The notes under the pieces are model-generated. The model was not told the origin of the DNA, made no database searches, and saw only the letters and a list, made by a program, of their open reading frames with translations. Both the position numbers and the translations under genes were made by a program. This document shows, in pieces, positions 7,282-13,905 of a DNA stretch of 55,155 bases; the stretch's first letter is position 1, and every line of letters begins with the position of its first letter. The DNA comes from DAOOPX01 sp964653045 (GTDB lineage: Bacteria > Patescibacteriota > Microgenomatia > UBA1400 > PJMF01), in NCBI GenBank assembly GCA_964653045.1, contig CAZZBW010000006.1:1-55155 (forward strand). Reading direction: 5' to 3'.

Positions 7282-8511
7282 TTACCCAAGTATAACACCG
7301 GCCTTTTCCACCTGTTGTTCGGCAGAGTATTTTTCAATCAGGCGCGCCGCCCACAGCGGCGCGCCCATGGTGTGTAACAACAAGTAAAAATACCTTAATT
7401 TCTCATCTTCTATGCCTTTGAGCACTTCCAAAAGTTTCGCATCTTTGATCCAATTGCTAAGCTCCACATCAGCCAAACCACTCATGCTCGAAAAAATCCT
7501 TCTTTGGGTCATTCCCCCACCACCTGATTCCAAATACATGATCAACGCTTCATGCCCTACAGCTTCGACAATTAACCAAAGTTGATATGCTTGGTCTAAA
7601 GGAATATTAAGAGTCGTTTCTAACTCATGATATTTATCACCACGCTTGATTAATAAATGATTAATGTGTCTGTCAATGATTGTTTCCAAACCCAACAAAT
7701 TTAATGAAACCATTTGTGGATTATCAGATAAATCATAAGCATGTATGACGTCTTCTAATGATTCACCATATCTTTCATACCATTCACTGAAGCTAATTTC
7801 TTCACTACTCTGACCAATAAATAAGTTTGTTTTGCCCAAGCCAGTGTAGTAACGCAACACAAACCAAATATCAAAAGCTTTTAGCCGGTCCTTGTAATCT
7901 TGGGTTTGTTCTATCTCACCTTTTTTCGAAAGAGTCCTGTCTTCAATAAAATAACGATGGTTTCGCGGTTTTCCCAAAGCGTGATTTTCTCCCTCTGGAT
8001 CGACCAAACCCACGGTGTCGCTAGCGATCACTATTACATCTTTTTGATGGTACCTAAGTTGAGAGACAATTGAATCAATTTTTCTTCTAGATTCACCTGA
8101 CGGATCATTATTGGCGCTTGTCTCACCATTTTGCGGATCAACATACACCGGAACTCCATGATACTCACCTAAATAAAGCGCCTGTCCTTGAGATAACGCC
8201 CCATCACCGTTACGGATGTTAGCTTCTATCATTTGCTGAAATTCCAAAGGATCTGTGTCTAAATTCACTCCCTTCAACCACTCGTTATTTACCAAAAAGG
8301 CTGGTACCTGACCAAAATCAAAATCGTGCATCGCCAGCCACACAAAATAAGCTTTGCGCACACTTCCGGTAGCCATAACAATTGCTTCGGGAGGATTGTG
8401 TGACCAATACTCTAGCTCTTCAGGAGAGAATTGTTCTGGGTTTTTCGGTTGAACCACAATCTCATGGTTTGAAAATTGTTGACCAGCTTTAATTTGTTCG
8501 TCTCGCGACAT
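7282..8511 (-). CDS. Unknown protein with Maf-like nucleotide pyrophosphatase N-domain
   Basis: 409 aa, soluble, no signal peptide. Residues 43-61 (AIVMATGSVRKAYFVWLAM) and 159-182 (VIVIASDTVGLVDPEGENHALGKP) resemble the two key Maf/ITPase-fold motifs, ASxSPRR and ADTVVxxxGxxxGKP, with the DT pair (D165, T166) and GKP (180-182) kept. The C-terminal 200 residues are mainly helical and unlike Maf. Maf proteins hydrolyse non-canonical or methylated NTPs, which would suit the tmk/DHFR neighbourhood, but the similarity is distant. First gene of the operon running to recR. Confidence 0.45.
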   Translation of the reverse strand: MSRDEQIKAGQQFSNHEIVVQPKNPEQFSPEELEYWSHNPPEAIVMATGSVRKAYFVWLAMHDFDFGQVPAFLVNNEWLKGVNLDTDPLEFQQMIEANIRNGDGALSQGQALYLGEYHGVPVYVDPQNGETSANNDPSGESRRKIDSIVSQLRYHQKDVIVIASDTVGLVDPEGENHALGKPRNHRYFIEDRTLSKKGEIEQTQDYKDRLKAFDIWFVLRYYTGLGKTNLFIGQSSEEISFSEWYERYGESLEDVIHAYDLSDNPQMVSLNLLGLETIIDRHINHLLIKRGDKYHELETTLNIPLDQAYQLWLIVEAVGHEALIMYLESGGGGMTQRRIFSSMSGLADVELSNWIKDAKLLEVLKGIEDEKLRYFYLLLHTMGAPLWAARLIEKYSAEQQVEKAGVILG

Positions 8512-8609
8512 TAATCAATACTTAAACCACAACTGCTAGTGGTTTTTCAATACTTGCAATGCTAAATGTTGTGTGATAGCAAACCAGCGAGAGCAAGTAT
8601 CGCCAAATA

Positions 8610-8987
8610 TTAATTGAATGAATTAAAACTCGAACCAGGACTTGGAGAAGGATTGATCATGTTTCCCGGAAGTTTAAATTGATTAATAAATGGTAGTTGT
8701 TGCTCAATGTATCTCTCAAAACCAGTGATCTTGTTACTTGCTTGGAGCAGAGAGTTGATGGTGGCCTGGGCTTGCGGCCAAAACAGTTGAAACACAAATG
8801 ACCCAATAATTACGAAAAACAACAAGTTCAAGACCAGGCCACCCACTGCCCGGCTCATCCCGGCCACAAAGTTTTTTAAAACCAGCTCCCGCCACCCGAC
8901 GTCGTAAATCGTCCTGTTTTTACCAATCCGATCCGCACCACTTCCCATTTGCTCAATAAAAACTTTTTTTTCCGGCAGCTTGTTCAT
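8610..8987 (-). CDS. Small single-pass membrane protein, unknown
   Basis: 125 aa. Cytoplasmic N-terminus of about 45 residues, one transmembrane segment (AVGGLVLNLLFFVIIGSFVFQLFW, about 46-70), then a short outside part ending in a Pro/Ser/Gly/Asn stretch (NPSPSPGSSFNSFN). No known domain seen. Divergent from the nucleotidyltransferase gene with a 26-bp shared promoter region. Confidence 0.5.
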   Translation of the reverse strand: MNKLPEKKVFIEQMGSGADRIGKNRTIYDVGWRELVLKNFVAGMSRAVGGLVLNLLFFVIIGSFVFQLFWPQAQATINSLLQASNKITGFERYIEQQLPFINQFKLPGNMINPSPSPGSSFNSFN

Positions 8988-8999
8988 ATAAAGTTACTA

Positions 9000-9005
9000 T
9001 ATAAT
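9000..9005 (+). promoter_or_regulatory. -10 box for leaderless GTG start
   Basis: Perfect TATAAT 8 nt before the GTG at 9014. No Shine-Dalgarno is possible in the remaining leader. Confidence 0.55.
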
Positions 9006-9013
9006 ATCCGCTT

Positions 9014-9571
9014 GTGAAGATCGATCACAAACTTGTTGCCGATTACTCCCAAATTAAAAATCTGGCTGAAGATTATCGCCAGCTTCAAAAAAAAGTTGTC
9101 TTAACTCAAGGTTCATTTGACATGATTCATATTGGTCACTGTCGCTACCTAGAAAAAGCCAAAACATACGGCGACATTCTGATCGTCGGGATTGATAGCG
9201 ATGAAAAAATCCGTGAAAGAAAAGGTCCAGACAGACCGGTTGTGCCAGAAGATGAACGCACTGAGATGCTGACTTATCTTAAAGCGGTTGACCACGTTGT
9301 GGTCAAACCGCGTCATGCTCCCAAGTGGCAACTAATTAAACTAGTTCGTCCAGACATTTTAATCGCAGTCGAAAATACTTACACTCCCGATCAAATTGCT
9401 GAATTAGAACAGTGCTGTGGTAAGGTGGTGGTTCTCAAGCGCCAAGCAATTACTTCTACCAGCGCCAAGCTCCGCCGCCTCCAGATCGGCTTCGCCCACA
9501 ACTTCAGCCAAACTTTGACTGCCAAAATTCAAACTGCAATTGTGGAAGTATTGGAAGAACTGAAAAAATGA
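9014..9571 (+). CDS. Cytidylyltransferase-fold nucleotidyltransferase (RfaE2/GCT-like)
   Basis: 185 aa, starts with GTG. The class I nucleotidyltransferase signature is clear: TQGSFDMIHIGHCRYLEKAK (HxGH at about 40-43), GIDSDEKIRERKGPDRPVVPEDER, and the ISTxxR-like TSTSAKLRR near the C-terminus. The closest relatives by pattern are HldE/RfaE C-domain and glycerol-3-phosphate cytidylyltransferase. The attached sugar or alcohol phosphate cannot be told from sequence. It overlaps the next gene by 4 nt (ATGA), so the two are translationally coupled. Confidence 0.8.
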   Translation: MKIDHKLVADYSQIKNLAEDYRQLQKKVVLTQGSFDMIHIGHCRYLEKAKTYGDILIVGIDSDEKIRERKGPDRPVVPEDERTEMLTYLKAVDHVVVKPRHAPKWQLIKLVRPDILIAVENTYTPDQIAELEQCCGKVVVLKRQAITSTSAKLRRLQIGFAHNFSQTLTAKIQTAIVEVLEELKK

Positions 9572-10479
9572 ATATTTTGTTAATTTATTTACCAGTTTGG
9601 CATGCTGGATACAGTGACCTCTTCGCTTCTCTTGCTAAAAAAATTGATTTAGTTTTATTGATTGATCCTGATTGGGCAAGCAAGTTAGCTGACGAATTGA
9701 ATTATTTACGAAAAGATATTCGCACCCTAAAACTAGATAATGCACAAAACTTGTTATCTAAACTATATCCGCAATTATCAATCAAAACACTTAACCAAAA
9801 AACAATTCTATCGCTTGCCGATCTTAAGGCAACTAAAATGCTTACGCCAGACGAAGATGTATCACGCTTAGTGGCGAAAAAATTCTTTACTCACACAAAA
9901 ATTGAGTTGCTGCCGGTTTTTCTCCGCTGGGACAAGCAACGAGTTAGAGACGAACAAAAAGTTAAGTTTTCCGGACAAATATCTGTGAACAAACTAAAAC
10001 AAGAAATCATGGGTAAGGCGTTTAGCATAGCTGGCAACTCCAACGACTGGTGGCGACACGTTGGAGCGCTATTAATGGATAAGGGCAAGATTGTCGCCCA
10101 AGCTTTCAATCACCACTTTCCTACTCCTCAGACTCAATATGTGCTCGGTGATCCACGCGCCTTAGAAAAATCCGGCTCAGCAATCGAGATTAGCACTTCG
10201 GTTCATGCTGAAGGAGCGGTCATAGCTGAGGCTGCCAGAAAAGGAATTAAAACTGAGGGTTTGAATCTATTTGTGACTACGTTTCCTTGTCCATACTGCG
10301 CCCGCCTGGTGGCGGGCGCCGGCATTGCCCACCTCTACTTCACCGAAGGCTACAACCAACTCGAAAGCCAACAGCTTTTAGAAGACGCCGGAGTGAAAAT
10401 CATCCAAGTTAAAGTTGACAAGGCGACACTCGAAACCCAAAACCGCGCGACAATTGTCAAAGCGTACCCAGCTACTTAA
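9568..10479 (+). CDS. dCMP/cytidine deaminase-like protein with extra N-domain
   Basis: 303 aa. The C-terminal half (about 150-290) is a zinc deaminase: HAEGAVIAEAA (His ligand plus catalytic Glu) and TFPCPYCARLVAGAGI (PCxxC ligands), the pattern of dCMP deaminase and ComEB. It would make dUMP, the ThyA substrate. The first 150 residues (MNILLIYLPVWHAGYSDLF...) form a Rossmann-like alpha/beta domain that I do not recognise. It starts VxHxGH-like and may be a degenerate nucleotidyltransferase. Coupled by a 4-nt overlap to the upstream nucleotidyltransferase. Overlaps the convergent HIT gene by 8 nt. Confidence 0.75.
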   Translation: MNILLIYLPVWHAGYSDLFASLAKKIDLVLLIDPDWASKLADELNYLRKDIRTLKLDNAQNLLSKLYPQLSIKTLNQKTILSLADLKATKMLTPDEDVSRLVAKKFFTHTKIELLPVFLRWDKQRVRDEQKVKFSGQISVNKLKQEIMGKAFSIAGNSNDWWRHVGALLMDKGKIVAQAFNHHFPTPQTQYVLGDPRALEKSGSAIEISTSVHAEGAVIAEAARKGIKTEGLNLFVTTFPCPYCARLVAGAGIAHLYFTEGYNQLESQQLLEDAGVKIIQVKVDKATLETQNRATIVKAYPAT

Positions 10480-10957
10480 GCTCCGTTGTCTTACCCACTT
10501 TTATTTTTACCGGCTTTTGTTTGTAGTTGGGATGATGAATATCTGGCCAAATATATTGGGCGTGAATGTGGGCCACAGTACCAGCTGAGTAGTTGGTGTC
10601 ACCAAAGCGAACGGCAAAGGCGCCGCCGGGCACGTTGAACTCCTTCTCTGCCCATTGTAGTATTTGAATCAACTCTTGCCCGGCGGCAGGATCAAGTTCT
10701 GACAGCTTTTCCGCATGGTTTTTATAAATTGCCAATAAGTGCAATTTGGTATTTTCATACGGCCACTGATTGTAGGTCAAAAACCAAAATATTCCTTCTT
10801 TGAGAATCGGCTGCTTGTGATATTTGTCCAAATTATCCCGACAGAATGGACAGTGCCCAGCGGCAATGATATCCCGCATCACTTGTCTCTGCTCCTCTAC
10901 CCGGGCATTATCCAAGTCTACGAAGCTCGAATGATTACTATTATTTACGGTTTTCAT
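10472..10957 (-). CDS. HIT-superfamily protein (HxHxQ type)
   Basis: 161 aa. Histidine-triad region GTVAHIHAQYIWPD: the active site reads H-x-H-x-Q, as in GalT and Ap4A phosphorylase transferases, not the H-x-H-x-H of Hint/Fhit hydrolases. An N-terminal CPFC pair suggests a zinc site. Its GTG/ATG region overlaps the thyA stop by 4 nt (ATGA), so it is coupled to thyA. Family members cleave or transfer nucleotidyl groups. A role in nucleotide metabolism is inferred from context. Confidence 0.8.
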   Translation of the reverse strand: MKTVNNSNHSSFVDLDNARVEEQRQVMRDIIAAGHCPFCRDNLDKYHKQPILKEGIFWFLTYNQWPYENTKLHLLAIYKNHAEKLSELDPAAGQELIQILQWAEKEFNVPGGAFAVRFGDTNYSAGTVAHIHAQYIWPDIHHPNYKQKPVKIKVGKTTELK

Positions 10958-11838
10958 ACGGCCACCGGCATCTTAATCCCTGGATGAGGATGGTAATTAC
11001 TAAGTGCAAAATCGGTATAACGGTAGGCGAAAAGATCTTTTTTGACCGAGGCTAACGTCATTGTCGGTAATTGTCTTGGCTCGCGCTCTAGCATTTGCTT
11101 CACCGCTGGAATTTGATCAACAAAAATATGTGCATCTGAAATAGTGTGGACATATTCGTAAGGCTCAAGATCGAGAACCGCGGCGATCATCATGGTGAGC
11201 GCCGCGTACTGGATCATGTTGCTCGGGACTCCTACCGGCACGTCGCCCGAGCGCTGGAACATATGTAGCACCAACTTTTTGTCAAAAATACGTAAGTGCA
11301 CCCAACCGTGACAGGGGCAAACCACCACTTTTTGCTGTCTGCCTTTGACTCGGGCAGTGTACTGTGGGATCCAAGGAGAGATAAAGTGGGTCTTCAGGTG
11401 CGGTCTTTCACGCATTTGTTGTAACATCAGCGCAAACTGATTAATTGTTTCACCTTCGCTGGTGGGAAAATCGTGAAAGGCCGCCCCATATGATCCTGGC
11501 CCCAAATCTCCTGTTTCAAGCCCACGCTTTTTACACTTCGCCTCACTCACCCATGGCTCCCACCAATGACAACCAAACTCTACCAACTCTTTTTGTGTTC
11601 GTGCCCCATTGATAAACGCAGTGATCTCTGCAATAGCTTGTTGCCACACGGTCGGCTTGCCGTTCTTAAACTCCGGCGCCATGTTGCGCTCAGTAATCAT
11701 CGGAAAACCATCGGCCAACCGAAACCGCATTGGCTTGGCACCTATGAGTGAGATCGTGTCTGTCCCTTGCTGAGCAGTGGAACGAATACCCCGATCTAAT
11801 ACTTCTTGTAGAAGCTCTCTGTACTGAGTGTCAATCAT
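10954..11838 (-). CDS. thyA: Thymidylate synthase
   Basis: About 294 aa from ATG 11838. The longer frame begins with TTG at 11874 and adds 12 unlikely residues. Catalyses dUMP + methylene-THF to dTMP + DHF. The nucleophile motif CPCHGWVHLRIF carries the catalytic Cys, followed by QRSGDVPVGVPSNMIQYAALTMMIA (dUMP phosphate and Asn contacts) and SDAHIFVDQ (usually GDAHIY). The VVVCPCHGWVH segment is unusual compared with the common LPPCHxxFQF, so this is a divergent ThyA. Coupled to the HIT gene. Its product feeds Tmk. Confidence 0.92.
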   Translation of the reverse strand: MIDTQYRELLQEVLDRGIRSTAQQGTDTISLIGAKPMRFRLADGFPMITERNMAPEFKNGKPTVWQQAIAEITAFINGARTQKELVEFGCHWWEPWVSEAKCKKRGLETGDLGPGSYGAAFHDFPTSEGETINQFALMLQQMRERPHLKTHFISPWIPQYTARVKGRQQKVVVCPCHGWVHLRIFDKKLVLHMFQRSGDVPVGVPSNMIQYAALTMMIAAVLDLEPYEYVHTISDAHIFVDQIPAVKQMLEREPRQLPTMTLASVKKDLFAYRYTDFALSNYHPHPGIKMPVAV

Positions 11839-11898
11839 GGAGCCTAATCTAAAGTAAATACTCACAAAACTCAAGTCACAAAATTACGAAGCTATTCA

Positions 11899-11927
11899 TT
11901 GTCTTTACATAAAATTTTATGTATAAT
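11899..11927 (+). promoter_or_regulatory. Toxin-antitoxin promoter with palindromic operator
   Basis: TTGTCT (11899-11904), 17-bp spacer, TATAAT (11922-11927). A perfect 16-bp palindrome ACATAAAATTTTATGT (11907-11922) fills the spacer and touches the -10 box, an ideal place for autorepression by the antitoxin. The ATG at 11937 is 9 nt after the -10, so the mRNA is nearly leaderless. Confidence 0.7.
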
Positions 11928-11936
11928 CTCTTTTAT

Positions 11937-12203
11937 ATGTTAACACAAAACAATATCACCGCTACAGATATTCAAAGAAATTATCGGGCAGTTTTTAATC
12001 AAGTCAAAAAACTAGGCTCTATCGTTGTCATGACCAATAACCAGCCTGACGTTATGATTATTAGTATGGACGAAGCTGATAAATTTTATCAAAAGGTGGA
12101 AGAAAAAGAGTTAGAACAAGCAGCGCAAGCCATCAAAGCTTACAAACAAGCTACAAAACAACACAAATTAATCAGAGGGAAAACTCTCGCAGACTATCTA
12201 TAA
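11937..12203 (+). CDS. Antitoxin, Phd/YefM family
   Basis: About 88 aa. Typical Phd/YefM N-terminus (ITATDIQRNYRAVFNQVKKLGSIVVMTNNQPDVMIISMDEADKF) that dimerises and binds DNA, then a helical, charged C-terminus that wraps the toxin. The start at 11937 is preferred to the in-frame ATG at 11919, which lies inside the -10 region. Six nt before the toxin gene. Expected to repress its own operon through the palindrome at 11907-11922. Confidence 0.85.
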   Translation: MLTQNNITATDIQRNYRAVFNQVKKLGSIVVMTNNQPDVMIISMDEADKFYQKVEEKELEQAAQAIKAYKQATKQHKLIRGKTLADYL

Positions 12204-12209
12204 CTTGCG

Positions 12210-12470
12210 ATGACAATAGTTTCTTATACTCCTTATTTCGTCAAAAAATTTTCCAAGTTGCCGTTGAAAGTAAAAAATCAGGCTGTCCAAAAAGAGTTAG
12301 TCTTCAAAAAGAACATCAAAGATAAAAGACTAAAAACTCACAAGTTGGCGGGAAAATTAGCTCAGTACTACTCTTTTTCAATTAATCACCAATATCGAGT
12401 AATGTTTCATATAACCGCTCAAGGAGAAGTGGTATTTGTTGATGTCGGTACTCATGCAATTTACAAATAA
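12210..12470 (+). CDS. Toxin, RelE/ParE superfamily
   Basis: 86 aa. The RelE-fold pattern is visible: YTPYFVKKFSKLPLKVKNQ, KTHKLAGKLAQYYSFSINHQYRVMFHI and VVFVDVGTHAIY (C-terminal H and Y). RelE/YoeB members cut mRNA in the ribosome, and ParE members poison gyrase. The conserved HKLxGxL...YSFxIxxxYRVxF fits the RelE/YafQ side. Intact, paired with a complete antitoxin. Confidence 0.85.
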   Translation: MTIVSYTPYFVKKFSKLPLKVKNQAVQKELVFKKNIKDKRLKTHKLAGKLAQYYSFSINHQYRVMFHITAQGEVVFVDVGTHAIYK

Positions 12471-12488
12471 CAATAAAGAAATGTATTC

Positions 12489-13307
12489 TTATTGCAAGAG
12501 ATAAGGTACCTGTTGTTTAAACGCTTGAGACTCTACCCTACTTATGATTTTCTTGACTGTTTCAGGGTCAACATTTTCCAACGAAATGTTTTCTGCTGGG
12601 ATTTTTTCATCAATCAGCTTTTGTAGCACTAAATCTGCCTGTGCGTAAGTAAAACCCAGTTCGTTTTCATCAGTTTGACCAGACCAAAGCTCAGCAGAGG
12701 GCGGTTTGGCGATCAGGCGCTCAGGTAATTGCATAAACTGAGCTAACTCATAAACCTGAGTTTTGTATAAGTGCTCGAGTGGCTCTAAATCACTAGCCTG
12801 ATCGCCAAACCGCGTAAAATAACCCAGATACTTTTCCGATTTATTCTCAGTCCCGCAAACCAATGCATCTAATTTTGCCGCCCAATCATATAGCACAATC
12901 ATCCTCACCCGCGCCATGATGTTTCCTACTCTTTTTTGCCTTACGTTGTCAAACTGAAGATCGCTGTCACTCTGAGCTTCGTCGAAGAGTGTAGCCAAGC
13001 CGACCAACTCCTCTACAACCGACTGAATATTTATTGTCTTTCTATTTTTTTCAGAAATTTGGCAAAAATCCAAAGCCAATTGAGAGTCATCCATATTCTG
13101 AATGGCAAAGGGTAGCATTAACCCAACTATGTTCTCTTTTCCCAACGCTTTGCTCAGCAAATACAGGCTAACAGCCGAATCAATTCCTCCTGACACTGCA
13201 ATTACTGCCTGGGTTTTATTGGTTCGGGTAAAGGTATCCTGAATAAATCCAACAATCAACTTTTCGGTTTCATTTGGGTTAAGTTTCGGGTTATTTATTT
13301 GATTCAC
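12489..13307 (-). CDS. nadE: NH3-dependent NAD+ synthetase
   Basis: 272 aa with only the synthetase domain and no glutaminase domain, so it uses ammonia. PP-loop motif AVSGGIDSAVSLYLLSKALG, ATP/NaAD-binding LMLPFAIQNMDDS, CGTENKSEKYLGYFTRFGDQASDLEPLEHLYKTQV and PPSAELWSGQTDENELGFTY are all present. Starts with GTG overlapping the nadD stop (GTGA), so the last two steps of NAD synthesis are translationally coupled. An 18-bp inverted repeat with a 77-nt spacer lies inside (12701-12813). Confidence 0.95.
   Translation of the reverse strand: MNQINNPKLNPNETEKLIVGFIQDTFTRTNKTQAVIAVSGGIDSAVSLYLLSKALGKENIVGLMLPFAIQNMDDSQLALDFCQISEKNRKTINIQSVVEELVGLATLFDEAQSDSDLQFDNVRQKRVGNIMARVRMIVLYDWAAKLDALVCGTENKSEKYLGYFTRFGDQASDLEPLEHLYKTQVYELAQFMQLPERLIAKPPSAELWSGQTDENELGFTYAQADLVLQKLIDEKIPAENISLENVDPETVKKIISRVESQAFKQQVPYLLQ
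12701..12813. repeat. Long-arm inverted repeat in nadE, 18-bp arms, 77-nt spacer
   Basis: GCGGTTTGGCGATCAGGC (12701-12718) is matched exactly by its complement at 12796-12813. Both arms code for NadE residues. Confidence 0.9.
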
Positions 13308-13879
13308 TCTGGTAAGTATAACTTATTTTTTGCAATATACTCGGCTATATTTGGCAAAACAAGATGATCAATTGGTTGTTTGTCTTTAACTAAAGATCTG
13401 ATATGTGTCGAAGAAGTATTTACTTGCTCAACATCTTTTAATGGAATCATTCCATGATACAGCGGCTTCATTGCATATCCTGACCTGGGATATACATAAA
13501 ACGTGAACTCTTCCAACATTTGCTGATACTGATCCCATAAATGAAATTGGGTGAGGTTGTCGGAGCCGATGAGAAACGAGAATACAACTTCTGGGTTGGA
13601 TTTTTTTAACTCAGTCAGGGTTTGATAAGTATAACTAACTCGGTTTTGCTTAAGCTCATGTTTTTGAATTATTACTCTGGGATCATCTAGTTCAGCCACC
13701 ATTAACTCGAGCATTTGTAGCCTGTGATGATCGGCTGAAAGAGATTTGGCAAAAGGATGGCGTTTGGCTGGAAGCAGCCAAACGCCATCTGCCAATCCTA
13801 GTTTCAGCACTGCTTCCACCATCAGCTGGTGACCGAGGTGGGGCGGGTCAAAAGCCGCCCCAAACACCATTATTTTCAT
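13304..13879 (-). CDS. nadD: Nicotinate-nucleotide adenylyltransferase
   Basis: 191 aa. Nucleotidyltransferase motifs: MVFGAAFDPPHLGHQLMVEA (HxGH), WLLPAKRHPFAK, FLIGSDNLTQFHLW and VNTSSTHIRSLV (the ISSTxIR motif). Converts NaMN + ATP to NaAD, which NadE then amidates. A GATAAT box 9 nt upstream of the ATG suggests a leaderless transcript starting between topA and nadD. The motif region WLLPAKRH is coded by a 15-bp perfect hairpin (13756-13789). Confidence 0.95.
   Translation of the reverse strand: MKIMVFGAAFDPPHLGHQLMVEAVLKLGLADGVWLLPAKRHPFAKSLSADHHRLQMLELMVAELDDPRVIIQKHELKQNRVSYTYQTLTELKKSNPEVVFSFLIGSDNLTQFHLWDQYQQMLEEFTFYVYPRSGYAMKPLYHGMIPLKDVEQVNTSSTHIRSLVKDKQPIDHLVLPNIAEYIAKNKLYLPE
13756..13789. 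repeat. Intragenic perfect inverted repeat, 15-bp arms
   Basis: GATGGCGTTTGGCTG (13756-13770), loop GAAG, exact complement 13775-13789. Lies on the conserved WLLPAKRHP motif of NadD. Confidence 0.92.
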
Positions 13880-13905
13880 CAGGAAATGATTATCCCACAG
13901 ATTAT

